Shown piece by piece: positions 1 through 7,592 of a stretch of 8,854 bases of DNA; the first letter of the stretch is position 1; each line of letters begins with the position of its first letter. The translations under genes and the position numbers were made by a program. This DNA is from Bacteroidota bacterium. Lineage in GTDB: Bacteria > Bacteroidota > Bacteroidia > J057. The notes under the pieces are model-generated. The model was not told the origin of the DNA. It saw nothing but the letters and a program-made list of their open reading frames with translations, and did no database searches. The stretch is from contig RDXT01000572.1 in assembly GCA_004292985.1 (NCBI GenBank), forward strand, positions 1 through 8,854, read 5' to 3'.

Positions 1-168
1 CTCACCAACTATGTGCAGCAACTGGTGAACGGGCAGCGCAAAAACTTTGGCCTGATTCTGCTACCGGTCAGCTACAACTACCGCCTTTACCGGGCTGTAT
101 TTGGTGGCACCTCGCACCCGACCCTGCATCCCCGTCTCGAAATTACCTACTCTACCCTACCGCGATAG
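1..168 (+). CDS. C-terminal end of a DUF4270-like protein (partial)
   Basis: The window opens inside a gene whose frame runs from base 1 to a TAG at 166-168, leaving 55 visible residues. They end in alternating hydrophobic strands followed by RAVFGGTSHP and LHPRLEITYS, which resembles the closing beta-strands of the DUF4270 family, exported Bacteroidota proteins of unknown function. The position supports this: DUF4270 genes commonly sit next to glmS in Bacteroidota, and glmS follows here on the same strand 163 bases later. The N-terminus, including any lipoprotein signal, lies outside the window, so export cannot be checked. Coding status is well supported by codon use and the clean stop. The family name rests on a short tail plus context and is moderate. 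Another beta-rich surface protein would be the main alternative. Confidence 0.6.
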   Translation, partial: LTNYVQQLVNGQRKNFGLILLPVSYNYRLYRAVFGGTSHPTLHPRLEITYSTLPR

Positions 169-193
169 TTTTTTGACTAAGCTGATGCATCCC

Positions 194-232
194 TGAGCCG
201 CCTGAAACTCCCCCCGCAATTCAGGCGGTTCA
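194..232 (+). terminator. Hairpin downstream of the DUF4270-like gene, possible terminator
   Basis: Bases 194-206 and 220-232 form a 13-pair stem (one G-T pair) around a 13-base C-rich loop. It begins 26 bases after the TAG stop at 168. A true U-tract is missing: the stem is followed by a mixed stretch and only four consecutive T at 242-245. It may terminate the upstream transcript weakly, protect its 3' end, or act in the glmS leader if transcription reads through. The stem is seen directly; the role is inferred. Confidence 0.45.
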
Positions 233-331
233 TACGTAGTATTTTGCCGTATTCCGTCCTTTTAATTCCGGAGCGGATGCATTTCCTTAGTATTGTCACG
301 CACACACTTAACCTCAAAATCCACCCACACT

Positions 332-2164
332 ATGTGCGGCATTGTAGGCTACATTGGATATCGGGAGGCATACCCGATCCTGATCAGCGGGCTCAAGCGA
401 CTGGAATATCGCGGCTACGACTCGGCAGGTATTGCATTGATGAATGGCGACCTCTCTGTCTATAAGAAGAAGGGAAAAGTAGCCGAACTGGAGCGTTTTG
501 TCGGGGAGCAGTCTCCACACGCTTCCATCGGAATGGGACATACCCGCTGGGCTACCCACGGCGAACCCAACGATGTGAACTCACACCCGCACCTCTCAGA
601 CTCCGGGACATTTGCCATTATCCACAACGGGATTATTGAAAACTACTCTGTACTCAAGAGTAAGCTCATTTCCTTTGGATTTAAATTCCGCAGCGAAACG
701 GATACAGAGGTACTGGCTCACCTGATCGAGTACATCTACAAACAGGGTGACCTGTCTCCGGAGGAAGCTGTGCGCATGGCTCTGACCGAAGTGGTGGGTG
801 CCTATGGAATTGTGGTCATGTGCAAGGATGAACCAGATAAGCTGATTGCTGCCCGCAAATCGAGCCCGATTGTGATCGGTATCGGCGAAGGCGAGTACAT
901 CATCGCTTCAGATGCGACCCCGATTGTGGCTTATACCAAGGATGTCATTTACCTCAACGATGAGGAAATGGCCATTCTGACCCGCAACTCACACACCATC
1001 AAAACCATCGGCAATGTGATCCGCACGCCGCTGCTCACCACCATCGAGTGGGAAATGGAGCAGCTCGAAAAAGGCGGCTACGATCACTTCATGCTGAAGG
1101 AGATCATGGAGCAGCCCCGCTCGATCGGCGAAACCCTGCGCGGACGTATCCGTCCGGACGACAAGGCAGCATGGCTGGGCGGTCTGGTGGATGTACAGGA
1201 CCAGCTTCGCGATGCCAAACGCTTCGTACTGATCGCCTGCGGCACAAGCTGGCATGCAGGTCTGGTGGGAGAGTATCTCTTCGAAGAATTTGCCCGCGTA
1301 CCCGTAGAAGTAGAGTATGCCTCCGAATTCCGCTACCGCAACCCGATCATCGGGCCGGGCGACGTGGTGATCGCCATTTCGCAGAGCGGTGAGACCGCCG
1401 ATACCCTGGCCGCCGTGAAAATCGCCAAAGACGCGGGCGCTGTTGTGCTTGGTCTTTGCAACGTGGTAGGCTCCAGCATCGCGCGCGAAACACATGCAGG
1501 GGTTTATACCCACGCAGGTCCTGAAATCGGTGTGGCTTCGACCAAAGCCTTCACTTCGCAGGTAACCACCCTGACCCTGATGGCCGCATTTATCGCCCAG
1601 CTCCGGGGCACAGATACCCCCCGTACCCGCGAAGCGGTGTTGGGACTGCTGGCCATTCCGGAAAAGGTGCGTAAGATTCTGGCCCTGAATGATCAGATCG
1701 TCCAGATCGCCGAGCTTTTCAAAGACGCGACCAACTTCCTCTACCTGGGTCGCGGGGTAAACTTCCCCGTAGCCCTCGAAGGTGCGCTGAAACTGAAGGA
1801 AATCTCCTATATCCATGCGGAAGGTTACCCTGCGGCAGAAATGAAGCACGGCCCGATCGCCCTGATAGATGAGAATATGCCTGTGGTGTTTATCGCTCCT
1901 CAGGACGAAACCTACGACAAAATCGTGAGCAACGTGGACCAGGTCGTTTCGCGCCGGGGCCGTGTGATTGCGGTAGTGAGCGAAGGCGACGAAGTGATCC
2001 GCGAGCTGGCCGAGTTTGTGATCGAGATCCCACACGTTCACGCTTCGCTGACGCCGCTGCTGGCTGCCATCCCGCTGCAATTGCTTGCCTATCACATCGC
2101 TGTGATGCGCGGCTGCGACGTGGACCAGCCCCGCAACCTGGCCAAGTCGGTGACGGTCGAGTAA
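332..2164 (+). CDS. glmS: Glutamine--fructose-6-phosphate aminotransferase (isomerizing)
   Basis: GlmS converts fructose-6-phosphate and glutamine to glucosamine-6-phosphate and glutamate in the cytoplasm, the first committed step to UDP-GlcNAc for peptidoglycan and lipid A. The 610-residue protein matches the usual length of about 609. It starts MCGIVGYIG, so removal of Met exposes the nucleophilic Cys of the N-terminal glutamine amidotransferase domain; HTRWATHG and HNGIIENY belong to the same domain. Two SIS sugar-isomerase domains follow: ACGTSWHAG near residue 303 and SQSGETADT near 350, then the HAEGYPAAEMKHGP segment near 495 with the catalytic Glu. The C-terminus LAKSVTVE is the canonical end. 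The ATG at 332 is chosen over an in-frame TTG at 293 because Cys must directly follow Met. There is no Shine-Dalgarno sequence, as is usual in this phylum. No frameshift or missing key residue is seen. Confidence 0.98.
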   Translation: MCGIVGYIGYREAYPILISGLKRLEYRGYDSAGIALMNGDLSVYKKKGKVAELERFVGEQSPHASIGMGHTRWATHGEPNDVNSHPHLSDSGTFAIIHNGIIENYSVLKSKLISFGFKFRSETDTEVLAHLIEYIYKQGDLSPEEAVRMALTEVVGAYGIVVMCKDEPDKLIAARKSSPIVIGIGEGEYIIASDATPIVAYTKDVIYLNDEEMAILTRNSHTIKTIGNVIRTPLLTTIEWEMEQLEKGGYDHFMLKEIMEQPRSIGETLRGRIRPDDKAAWLGGLVDVQDQLRDAKRFVLIACGTSWHAGLVGEYLFEEFARVPVEVEYASEFRYRNPIIGPGDVVIAISQSGETADTLAAVKIAKDAGAVVLGLCNVVGSSIARETHAGVYTHAGPEIGVASTKAFTSQVTTLTLMAAFIAQLRGTDTPRTREAVLGLLAIPEKVRKILALNDQIVQIAELFKDATNFLYLGRGVNFPVALEGALKLKEISYIHAEGYPAAEMKHGPIALIDENMPVVFIAPQDETYDKIVSNVDQVVSRRGRVIAVVSEGDEVIRELAEFVIEIPHVHASLTPLLAAIPLQLLAYHIAVMRGCDVDQPRNLAKSVTVE

Positions 2165-2185
2165 GAAACAATAACATATACACAC

Positions 2186-2215
2186 AAAAGCTCTCCTCCG
2201 GGGGAGCTTTTTTTT
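2186..2215 (+). terminator. Intrinsic terminator of glmS
   Basis: Bases 2186-2196 pair with 2201-2211 to give an 11-bp stem (one G-T pair) capped by the tetraloop TCCG, and the 3' arm runs into eight consecutive T (2208-2215). It starts 22 bases after the glmS stop. This is a textbook Rho-independent terminator and separates glmS from the secretion gene pair downstream. Confidence 0.9.
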
Positions 2216-2322
2216 CGTACCCCATCCCTGCCGGGTAGGGAGGCCCTTTTGACGGTTCGTGCATGTGGATATTCTTATGTAAGAAATACATGTTAATCTG
2301 CACAAGATTCAACAAACCCGTC

Positions 2323-3696
2323 ATGAAATCGTTCTTGTCCGGACCTCTCAGAGGTTCTCTTCAGGCCTTGCTCTGCCTGTGCGCACCGGTGGCGCTGCCA
2401 GAGGCGCTCTATGCGCAAAAAACTGTTTTATACACCGAGTCATTCGAAAACTGGAGCGGCACACCGGCTGCTCCTGCGGGCTGGACTTCTACCCCCGCCA
2501 ATGGTTGCACCGGGAGCATCCTCTGCTACTGGAACCGCGAAGACGAGCTGTTTACCACCGGAAGCCCCGCCAGCACCGGCTGCGGCGACGAAGGACATTA
2601 TGCCCGCTGCCACACCTCCGGCCTGAATCCGGGACAGGTGCCTGCGCTGACTTCCGCCTCATATGACCTCAGCAGCCAGACAGGCCCCGTCAGCATCGGA
2701 TTTTGCTTTATCAATGGAAATGGCAGTACCAGCGGCAAAGACACCGTGCGGGTATCCTTTTCACCCAACAACGGACAGACCTGGAAAACAGCGCTTCTCT
2801 TTGATTATCAATACGATACGTGGAGATATATCTCCATTCCGGTGGCAGATACGCTGCATACCTCCGGCTTCCGGATCAAATTTGAAGCGCTGGGATTCCC
2901 CCAGAGCGGAGACCTGGGCATTGATGAACTCGAAGTATTTGCCCACCCGCCCCTGAGCCTTCAGCTGCTTTCCCTGTCCAACTTACAGGACTTTCAGATC
3001 AGTTGTGCCGGAGGAAACGACGGGGCCATTGCCTCGATCCCTGCCGGAGGCGTGAAGCCCTATGGTTATAGCTGGGAAGGTTATACCGACACCAATGATA
3101 CCCTGAGCAACCTCAGCGCCGGAACCTATACGCTGACGCTGTATGACCATAACGGATATTCCGTCAGCCAGACGATTACATTAACCGAACCGCCTCCCCT
3201 CAGCCTCTCATTTAGCACTACTCCCGATGACGGGAGCAGCTCCGGCGCCATAACAGCAAGCACTACCGGAGGTGTCGCGCCCTATATCTATCAATGGGCT
3301 TCGGGCGAAACCAGCGCCTCTCTCAGCGGATTGCCTGCGGGCACCTATCGCCTGACCCTGACTGATTTTGCAGGCTGCTCTCTCACAGACAGCGTCAGCG
3401 TTATTGCCGATCTGCCCACCCAGGAAGACTGCATTCCGCTGCACATGGGCTTTACTCCCAACGGAGATGGCTTTAACGAGCTGTGGCATATCCCCTGCAT
3501 TGCAGAGTCTCCCGGCAATACCGTAACGGTTCTCAACCGCTGGGGGCAGGTCCTCTTCCGGGAAGAGGGATACAGCAACACCTGGAACGGAGAAGTGAAA
3601 GGCGTGCCGATTCCCGACGGTACCTACTACTATGTGATCGAACTGGGCGGCTCCGACCTGCGCCAGTTCAAAGGAACCCTTTCTATTTTACGCTAA
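2323..3696 (+). CDS. Secreted multidomain protein with T9SS type B sorting domain
   Basis: This 457-residue exported protein is probably secreted through the type IX system and displayed on the cell surface. Residues 1-31 form a signal peptide (hydrophobic LQALLCLCAPVAL, cleavage likely after ALYA). Residues 37-207 look like a MAM or cleaved-adhesin-type beta-sandwich: FENWSG, SPNNGQTW and GDLGIDELEV fit that pattern. Two SprB-like repeats follow (about 213-290 and 293-361), each with a GGV.PY motif and a L.AGTY.LTL strand pair. The end (about 370-457) is the gliding-motility-associated C-terminal domain, with FTPNGDGFNELW, NRWGQVLF and PDGTYYYVI, which is the T9SS type B signal. The ATG at 2323 is preferred to one at 2263 because it places the signal peptide at the N-terminus. 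No enzyme motif is visible, so binding or adhesion is more likely than catalysis. The PorP/SprF gene 12 bases downstream fits its secretion. Confidence 0.85.
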   Translation: MKSFLSGPLRGSLQALLCLCAPVALPEALYAQKTVLYTESFENWSGTPAAPAGWTSTPANGCTGSILCYWNREDELFTTGSPASTGCGDEGHYARCHTSGLNPGQVPALTSASYDLSSQTGPVSIGFCFINGNGSTSGKDTVRVSFSPNNGQTWKTALLFDYQYDTWRYISIPVADTLHTSGFRIKFEALGFPQSGDLGIDELEVFAHPPLSLQLLSLSNLQDFQISCAGGNDGAIASIPAGGVKPYGYSWEGYTDTNDTLSNLSAGTYTLTLYDHNGYSVSQTITLTEPPPLSLSFSTTPDDGSSSGAITASTTGGVAPYIYQWASGETSASLSGLPAGTYRLTLTDFAGCSLTDSVSVIADLPTQEDCIPLHMGFTPNGDGFNELWHIPCIAESPGNTVTVLNRWGQVLFREEGYSNTWNGEVKGVPIPDGTYYYVIELGGSDLRQFKGTLSILR

Positions 3697-3708
3697 GCCC
3701 TTCCTCCG

Positions 3709-4665
3709 ATGAAAAATATTCTTTTTTGCATCCTTCTGATAGCCGGGATTCTGCCGATAGCAGCCCAGCAGGAACCCATATTCTCCCATTACCGCAGCCT
3801 TCCGGTGGTTATCAATCCGGCTGCCACGGGCGTGAAACCCAATCTGCAACTGCGCATGGGAGGCCGTATGCAGTGGAGCCGTTTTCCGGGCGCTCCGCGA
3901 ACGGTAGTCGCTGGCGCTTCGGGCCAGGCAGACGAGCACAGCGGTGCGGGAATCCTTCTCGTTAACGATGAAATGGGACCCAGCCTCCGCAATGGGATCG
4001 AGGTGTCCTATGCCTTTCGTTTTCCGGTAGGTCAGCCCGGCAACTGGGGGCAAAATATGCTTTCTCTGGGTGTGGCGGGTAAATATACCCAGTATCGCTT
4101 TCGCGGAGCGAGTGTGTATTTCCAGAATCCCGACGACCCCACGGTCACAGAGGCGATGGCACCGCTGAATATTGGCGACGCCGCTTTTGGCAGCTATTTT
4201 TACAATGACCGCTTTTATGCAGGCCTCTCCTGCCCCAACCTGATCCAGGGAAGTGTAGGGTTTTATGCTGCGGAAGATGGCGGCATTCTTCAGCGTATAT
4301 CGCGCTATTACTTTGCCGTGGCAGGCCTGAGCCTCGATTATGACAACGTGAGTATCGAGCCTTCTGTGCTGTATAAAAAAGTGCAGGGCGCTCCTTTTCA
4401 GATCGAAGGGAATGTGCAGTTTTTTCTGGCGGAAGATAAGCTGATGTTTGGCATTGCCTACCGCACCGACTGGCTCGTAACGGGCATGCTGGGCCTCAAT
4501 GCCCGGCGGATGAAGCTCTATTACAGTGCAGAGTTTATGCCTTTTGGCAAAGGCAGGGCGGGTGCGCTGTTTGGCCCCTCAAATGAGCTGGTGCTCGGCA
4601 TAGACCTGGGTAAAGAGGCCACGACGCGAAGCGGCACCAAAAGCGGGTATTACAAGGGGCATTAA
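3709..4665 (+). CDS. PorP/SprF-family T9SS outer-membrane protein
   Basis: PorP/SprF proteins are outer-membrane beta-barrel proteins. SprF-like members are needed for secretion or surface attachment of cargo bearing type B C-terminal domains. The 318-residue product has a signal peptide (MKNILFCILLIAGILPIAAQ) and then the family's hallmark opening, EPIFSHYRSLPVVINPAATG. GRMQWSRFPGAPRT, a glycine-rich GAGILLVNDEMGP strand and YAFRFPV follow. The remainder is alternating amphipathic strands with frequent aromatic residues, including SLGVAGKYTQYRF and EPSVLYKKV, as expected for a membrane barrel. It lies 12 bases after the type B cargo gene with no promoter between them, so it is probably co-transcribed as the cargo's dedicated partner. 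It cannot be assigned as the core PorP rather than an accessory SprF paralog from sequence alone; context favours SprF-like. Its stop codon overlaps that of the convergent MBOAT gene. Confidence 0.88.
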   Translation: MKNILFCILLIAGILPIAAQQEPIFSHYRSLPVVINPAATGVKPNLQLRMGGRMQWSRFPGAPRTVVAGASGQADEHSGAGILLVNDEMGPSLRNGIEVSYAFRFPVGQPGNWGQNMLSLGVAGKYTQYRFRGASVYFQNPDDPTVTEAMAPLNIGDAAFGSYFYNDRFYAGLSCPNLIQGSVGFYAAEDGGILQRISRYYFAVAGLSLDYDNVSIEPSVLYKKVQGAPFQIEGNVQFFLAEDKLMFGIAYRTDWLVTGMLGLNARRMKLYYSAEFMPFGKGRAGALFGPSNELVLGIDLGKEATTRSGTKSGYYKGH

Positions 4666-6269
4666 AACTGGTAATAGATAAATGGCTGCTCACCCGCGGA
4701 GCCTGCCAGCAGGGTAAACCAGATAAAGAGGGCCACAATTACGGCTTTGGCAGGTACGGGCAGGCGATTGAAGCGCTGCTGCACCCAGCGGCCCAGGTCC
4801 TCAGGCAAAAAGTGCAGAAAATACCCCAGCAACATCATCAGAAATACGGGCCGGAAATCCGCAATGATTTTCCAGGCAAGCTCTCCGTGGAAGTTCCGCA
4901 GAATCTGGTAGAGCATTTCTCCCGCCAGATCAAAGGACTCTACCCGGAAGAAAATCCAGCAGAAGCACACAAAGTGGAAGGTGAAAAACACCCCGCCCAT
5001 GTGCACAAGCACACTCAGGATCAGCGCCAGCCAGCCCTGGGTGATCCATTGCAGGCGGGTAATCCATTCGTTGGGTTTCGGGTCGCCGAGCTTGTCGCGT
5101 TTTACCTCCCAGCGGTCGAGCGAGTCGAGGAAGCGCACATAGCGCTGCGCAATCGCCTCTTTGATGTCGCGCATCATCCGGTCCATGACCAGGGCTACGC
5201 CATGCAAGGCCCCCCACAACACAAATCGCCAGGCCCCTCCATGCCAAAGCCCGCCTAAGAGCATGGTAATGAGCAGGTTAAGGTAGGTGAAAAAACGACC
5301 TCTGCGGTTGCCTCCCAATGCAATGTAGAGGTAGTCGCGCAGCCAGCTCGACAGCGAAATATGCCAGCGCCGCCAGAACTCCTGGATACTCGCCGACTGG
5401 TAGGGTGTGCGGAAGTTGAGCGGCAGGCGGTAGCCCATCAGCAGGCCCAGACCAATGGCCATATCGGAATATCCGGAAAAATCACAGTAGATCTGAAGCG
5501 CGTAGCCATAGACCGCCATCAGGTTTTCAAACCCCGAAAACAGCGCGGGCGTCTCAAACACCCGGTCCACAAAATTGGAACTGATATAGTCGGAAATCAC
5601 CGCCTTTTTAAACAGGCCCGCACAGATCAGCAGCAAGCCCCGGCCCAGGTCTTCGGACGATAGCTGGATCGTTTGGCGGATCTGGGGCGCAAACTCTTTG
5701 GCCCGCATAATCGGCCCCGCGACCGAGTGCGGAAAAAAGCTGACATAAAACACAAAATCCAGCAGATTGGTGATCGGGGGCATCTGCCGGCGGTGAATGT
5801 CGGCGATGTAGCTGATCACCTGAAAGGTGTAAAACGAGATACCGATCGGCAGCCAGATGTCCGGATGGGGCATGTCGGTGCGGAAGAGCCATTCGGCAGT
5901 GCTGAGGAAAAAATAGCTGTATTTAAACCAGGCCAGCGCCCCCAGATTGAGGGTAACTGCCGCGATGAGCCAGCGCTTGCGGAGCTTATCGGTCGGCGCT
6001 TTGTCGAGTTGCAGCGCCAGCAGATAATTGACCAGAATCGAAAACAGCAGCAGGAATACATACATTCCCCCCGATTTGTAGTAAAAAAAGAGGGAGTACA
6101 GCGTAAGCCAGGATACCCGCAGCCAGGTATTTTTGTAAATGAGCAAATAGACCGAGAGGCAGGCCAGAAAAGAAAACAGGAAGCCCTCGCTGTTAAACAG
6201 CATAGGCCGGGCCGGGTCATATACCCAGAAGCCCAGAAAAGCCTCCCATGTTTCGTTAAGCCAATCCAT
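4662..6269 (-). CDS. MBOAT-family membrane O-acyltransferase (AlgI/DltB-like)
   Basis: This 535-residue polytopic inner-membrane protein belongs to the MBOAT family, which moves an acyl group, usually acetyl, across or onto the outer face of the membrane for polysaccharide, teichoic acid or peptidoglycan O-acylation. Hydrophobic segments recur throughout, for example around residues 30-62, 68-86, 136-156, 170-186, 211-226, 326-365 and 412-440. Family motifs are intact: FFPHSVAGPIMR (178-189), YCDFSGYSDMAIGLGLLMGY (261-280), EFWRRWHISLSSWLRDYLYI (297-316) with His303, and GGLWHGGAWRF (339-349) with the near-invariant His343. It is the second gene of an operon, starting 5 bases after the exported SGNH hydrolase. 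AlgI/AlgJ/AlgX and PatA/PatB are known precedents for that pairing. The substrate cannot be read from the sequence. No truncation is seen. Confidence 0.93.
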   Translation of the reverse strand: MDWLNETWEAFLGFWVYDPARPMLFNSEGFLFSFLACLSVYLLIYKNTWLRVSWLTLYSLFFYYKSGGMYVFLLLFSILVNYLLALQLDKAPTDKLRKRWLIAAVTLNLGALAWFKYSYFFLSTAEWLFRTDMPHPDIWLPIGISFYTFQVISYIADIHRRQMPPITNLLDFVFYVSFFPHSVAGPIMRAKEFAPQIRQTIQLSSEDLGRGLLLICAGLFKKAVISDYISSNFVDRVFETPALFSGFENLMAVYGYALQIYCDFSGYSDMAIGLGLLMGYRLPLNFRTPYQSASIQEFWRRWHISLSSWLRDYLYIALGGNRRGRFFTYLNLLITMLLGGLWHGGAWRFVLWGALHGVALVMDRMMRDIKEAIAQRYVRFLDSLDRWEVKRDKLGDPKPNEWITRLQWITQGWLALILSVLVHMGGVFFTFHFVCFCWIFFRVESFDLAGEMLYQILRNFHGELAWKIIADFRPVFLMMLLGYFLHFLPEDLGRWVQQRFNRLPVPAKAVIVALFIWFTLLAGSAGEQPFIYYQF

Positions 6270-6274
6270 CTGCC

Positions 6275-7480
6275 TTATCTGCCGTTTTTATATTGTTCGT
6301 AGGAACTTACCAGGGCCTGATAGAGCATTTTGGCCTCATATTCATAGCCTTGCCGGGTCAGGTGCAGGCGGTCGGGCTGGGCCATCCCGGCCAGGTACCA
6401 ACGCTGGATGGAGCCATCGCCTCCCATAATCCGGTAAAAATCCCAGCAGGCAATGTCGCGGTTTTGCGCATAAGAGTTGATAATGCCTGCCCCCGTAGCC
6501 ACATGTGGATTGCGGTAGCGCCGCACCCGCCAGGCATCGCCAGGGGTGGTCAGCAGGATGTCGGTAAAGGGCAGGCTCTCTTCGATCATGGCAACGAGGC
6601 GGTCTATTTCCCGGAAGAACGCATCGGTGTTGAAGGTATTGACATGGGTATCGTTGGCCCCCAGCGAGAGAATGATCAGGTCAGGCTGGAGGGCACGTAT
6701 CTGCACCATCAGGTTGGAGGCGGCGGTGTAGTGGTTGAATTGTGCCCCGTTTACCCCAATGGCATGGTATAAGATGCCCGAAGAGCGGGTATTTTCAAAG
6801 GAAACACCATATAAAGAAGTCGGCAGGGTGCTTTCATCGTGCGGCACACCCGTAAGGGTAATGGCGCTGACAGGCGTATCGAAGCTCCAGACCTGGCCCC
6901 AGGTGCGTCCGCTCACATAGCGCCCCGGCGGATAACCCGGCAGGGAGGGATTGACGGTGAGTGCGGGCGTGCGGGGGTCGGTGTCGAACAGCACTTTTAC
7001 CTGATCGAAGCTGACATCAGACGCATACACATCTCCCCGGAGGCCGATCTGCAACTGAAAGTTGGGGTTGTAGGTCCGCAGCCGGAAGCCCGAAATGCCC
7101 ACCGCCGTCGGCATCGAGATCAGGCGCGTAGCCTCCCAGGAACTGGCAGAGGAGCAGACGATGTCGCCGGGAGAGTTGGTGCCCGCCAGGCGAAACGGAA
7201 ACACCAGGCCGCGGCCCGCATTGCCAAAGCGCTGCTGAAGGTCCTGGCGCAACTGACCCGTGAGCCAGTCGGCCTGCACGTGCGAGTCTCCTATATGCAC
7301 GATATTGACGGTGCGTATCCGCGAAGATTCGAGCGCCAGCAAGCGCTCATAAAAATGCAGCAAACCCCGCTGGGACTGCGAAATGTAGTTCTCGGCCGGA
7401 TCAATCAGGGACACAGGAGCTACCTGTGCCGGGAGGGGCACCGACAGCAGCAAGAACACATACACAAACAGATGCCTCAT
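6275..7480 (-). CDS. Exported SGNH/GDSL-family hydrolase or acyltransferase
   Basis: This 401-residue exported protein has the four SGNH blocks: GDSH with nucleophile Ser66 (block I), Gly245 in IGVNGAQ (block II), GAND with Asn276 (block III) and DRLHLT with Asp370 and His373 (block V). The N-terminus is a signal peptide with likely cleavage in PLPA-QVAP. Block I is followed by FGNAGRGLVFPF, a motif I associate with Bacteroidota members of this group. Residues about 105-235, between blocks I and II, are beta-rich and probably form an inserted sandwich domain that could bind glycan. The MBOAT gene 5 bases downstream suggests it works as the periplasmic partner, transferring or removing acyl groups on an envelope polymer. 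The ATG at 7480 is chosen over one at 7594 because it begins the signal peptide and because a consensus promoter lies between the two. Transfer versus esterase activity cannot be decided here. Confidence 0.88.
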   Translation of the reverse strand: MRHLFVYVFLLLSVPLPAQVAPVSLIDPAENYISQSQRGLLHFYERLLALESSRIRTVNIVHIGDSHVQADWLTGQLRQDLQQRFGNAGRGLVFPFRLAGTNSPGDIVCSSASSWEATRLISMPTAVGISGFRLRTYNPNFQLQIGLRGDVYASDVSFDQVKVLFDTDPRTPALTVNPSLPGYPPGRYVSGRTWGQVWSFDTPVSAITLTGVPHDESTLPTSLYGVSFENTRSSGILYHAIGVNGAQFNHYTAASNLMVQIRALQPDLIILSLGANDTHVNTFNTDAFFREIDRLVAMIEESLPFTDILLTTPGDAWRVRRYRNPHVATGAGIINSYAQNRDIACWDFYRIMGGDGSIQRWYLAGMAQPDRLHLTRQGYEYEAKMLYQALVSSYEQYKNGR

Positions 7481-7499
7481 GAACGACGGATTCGCAGGA

Positions 7500-7531
7500 C
7501 AAAAGTACCAGAAATACCGGTTCCCGCCAAA
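7500..7531 (-). promoter_or_regulatory. Bacteroidota-type promoter of the SGNH-MBOAT operon
   Basis: Read on the minus strand, TTTG (7531-7528) is followed by exactly 20 bases and then TACTTTTG (7507-7500). This is a full match to the Bacteroidota sigma-ABfr consensus TTTG, 19-21 bases, TAnnTTTG. Transcription would start near 7493, giving a very short leader of roughly a dozen bases before the ATG at 7480. The match and spacing are read directly; the start site is inferred. Confidence 0.75.
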
Positions 7532-7538
7532 GTCTGCC

Positions 7539-7570
7539 TGCATCTTTCGTGCCGTTTCTTGCATCTTTCG
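7539..7570. repeat. Two direct repeats, 21-base period, upstream of the operon promoter
   Basis: TGCATCTTTCG occurs at 7539-7549 and again at 7560-7570. The similarity continues for three bases as TGC and CGC. The period is 21 bases, two turns of B-DNA, so both copies face the same side of the helix. They sit just upstream of the -33 element of the minus-strand promoter, around -51 and -72 from the predicted start, where an activator dimer would bind. They are also upstream of the divergent plus-strand gene. The repeat is seen directly; an operator role is inferred. Confidence 0.55.
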
Positions 7571-7592
7571 CGCAAACTGCCCAATTTCCGGC

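Noticed and set aside
288..295. TAGTATTG as a -7 element for glmS
   Set aside because: It has one mismatch to TAnnTTTG, and no TTTG or TTG lies at the right distance upstream, so it could be chance.
239..331. glmS ribozyme in the glmS leader
   Set aside because: The leader is short and I see none of the ribozyme's core elements; the element is characteristic of Firmicutes.
2247..2279. Possible promoter for the type B cargo gene: TTTTG (2247-2251), then TATTCTTA (2270-2277)
   Set aside because: The -7 candidate misses the consensus at two positions and the spacer is 18 bases, below the usual 19-21, so it is too weak to annotate.
2270..2292. ATGTA-AGAAA-TACAT inverted repeat upstream of the cargo gene
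   Set aside because: Five-base arms in AT-rich sequence are common by chance, and nothing else nearby supports an operator.
989..2305. Long open frame on the minus strand opposite glmS
   Set aside because: It is fully antisense to an unambiguous GlmS with intact domains, and its translation is low-complexity His/Gln/Arg-rich with no recognisable motif, as expected for a mirror of GC-biased codons.
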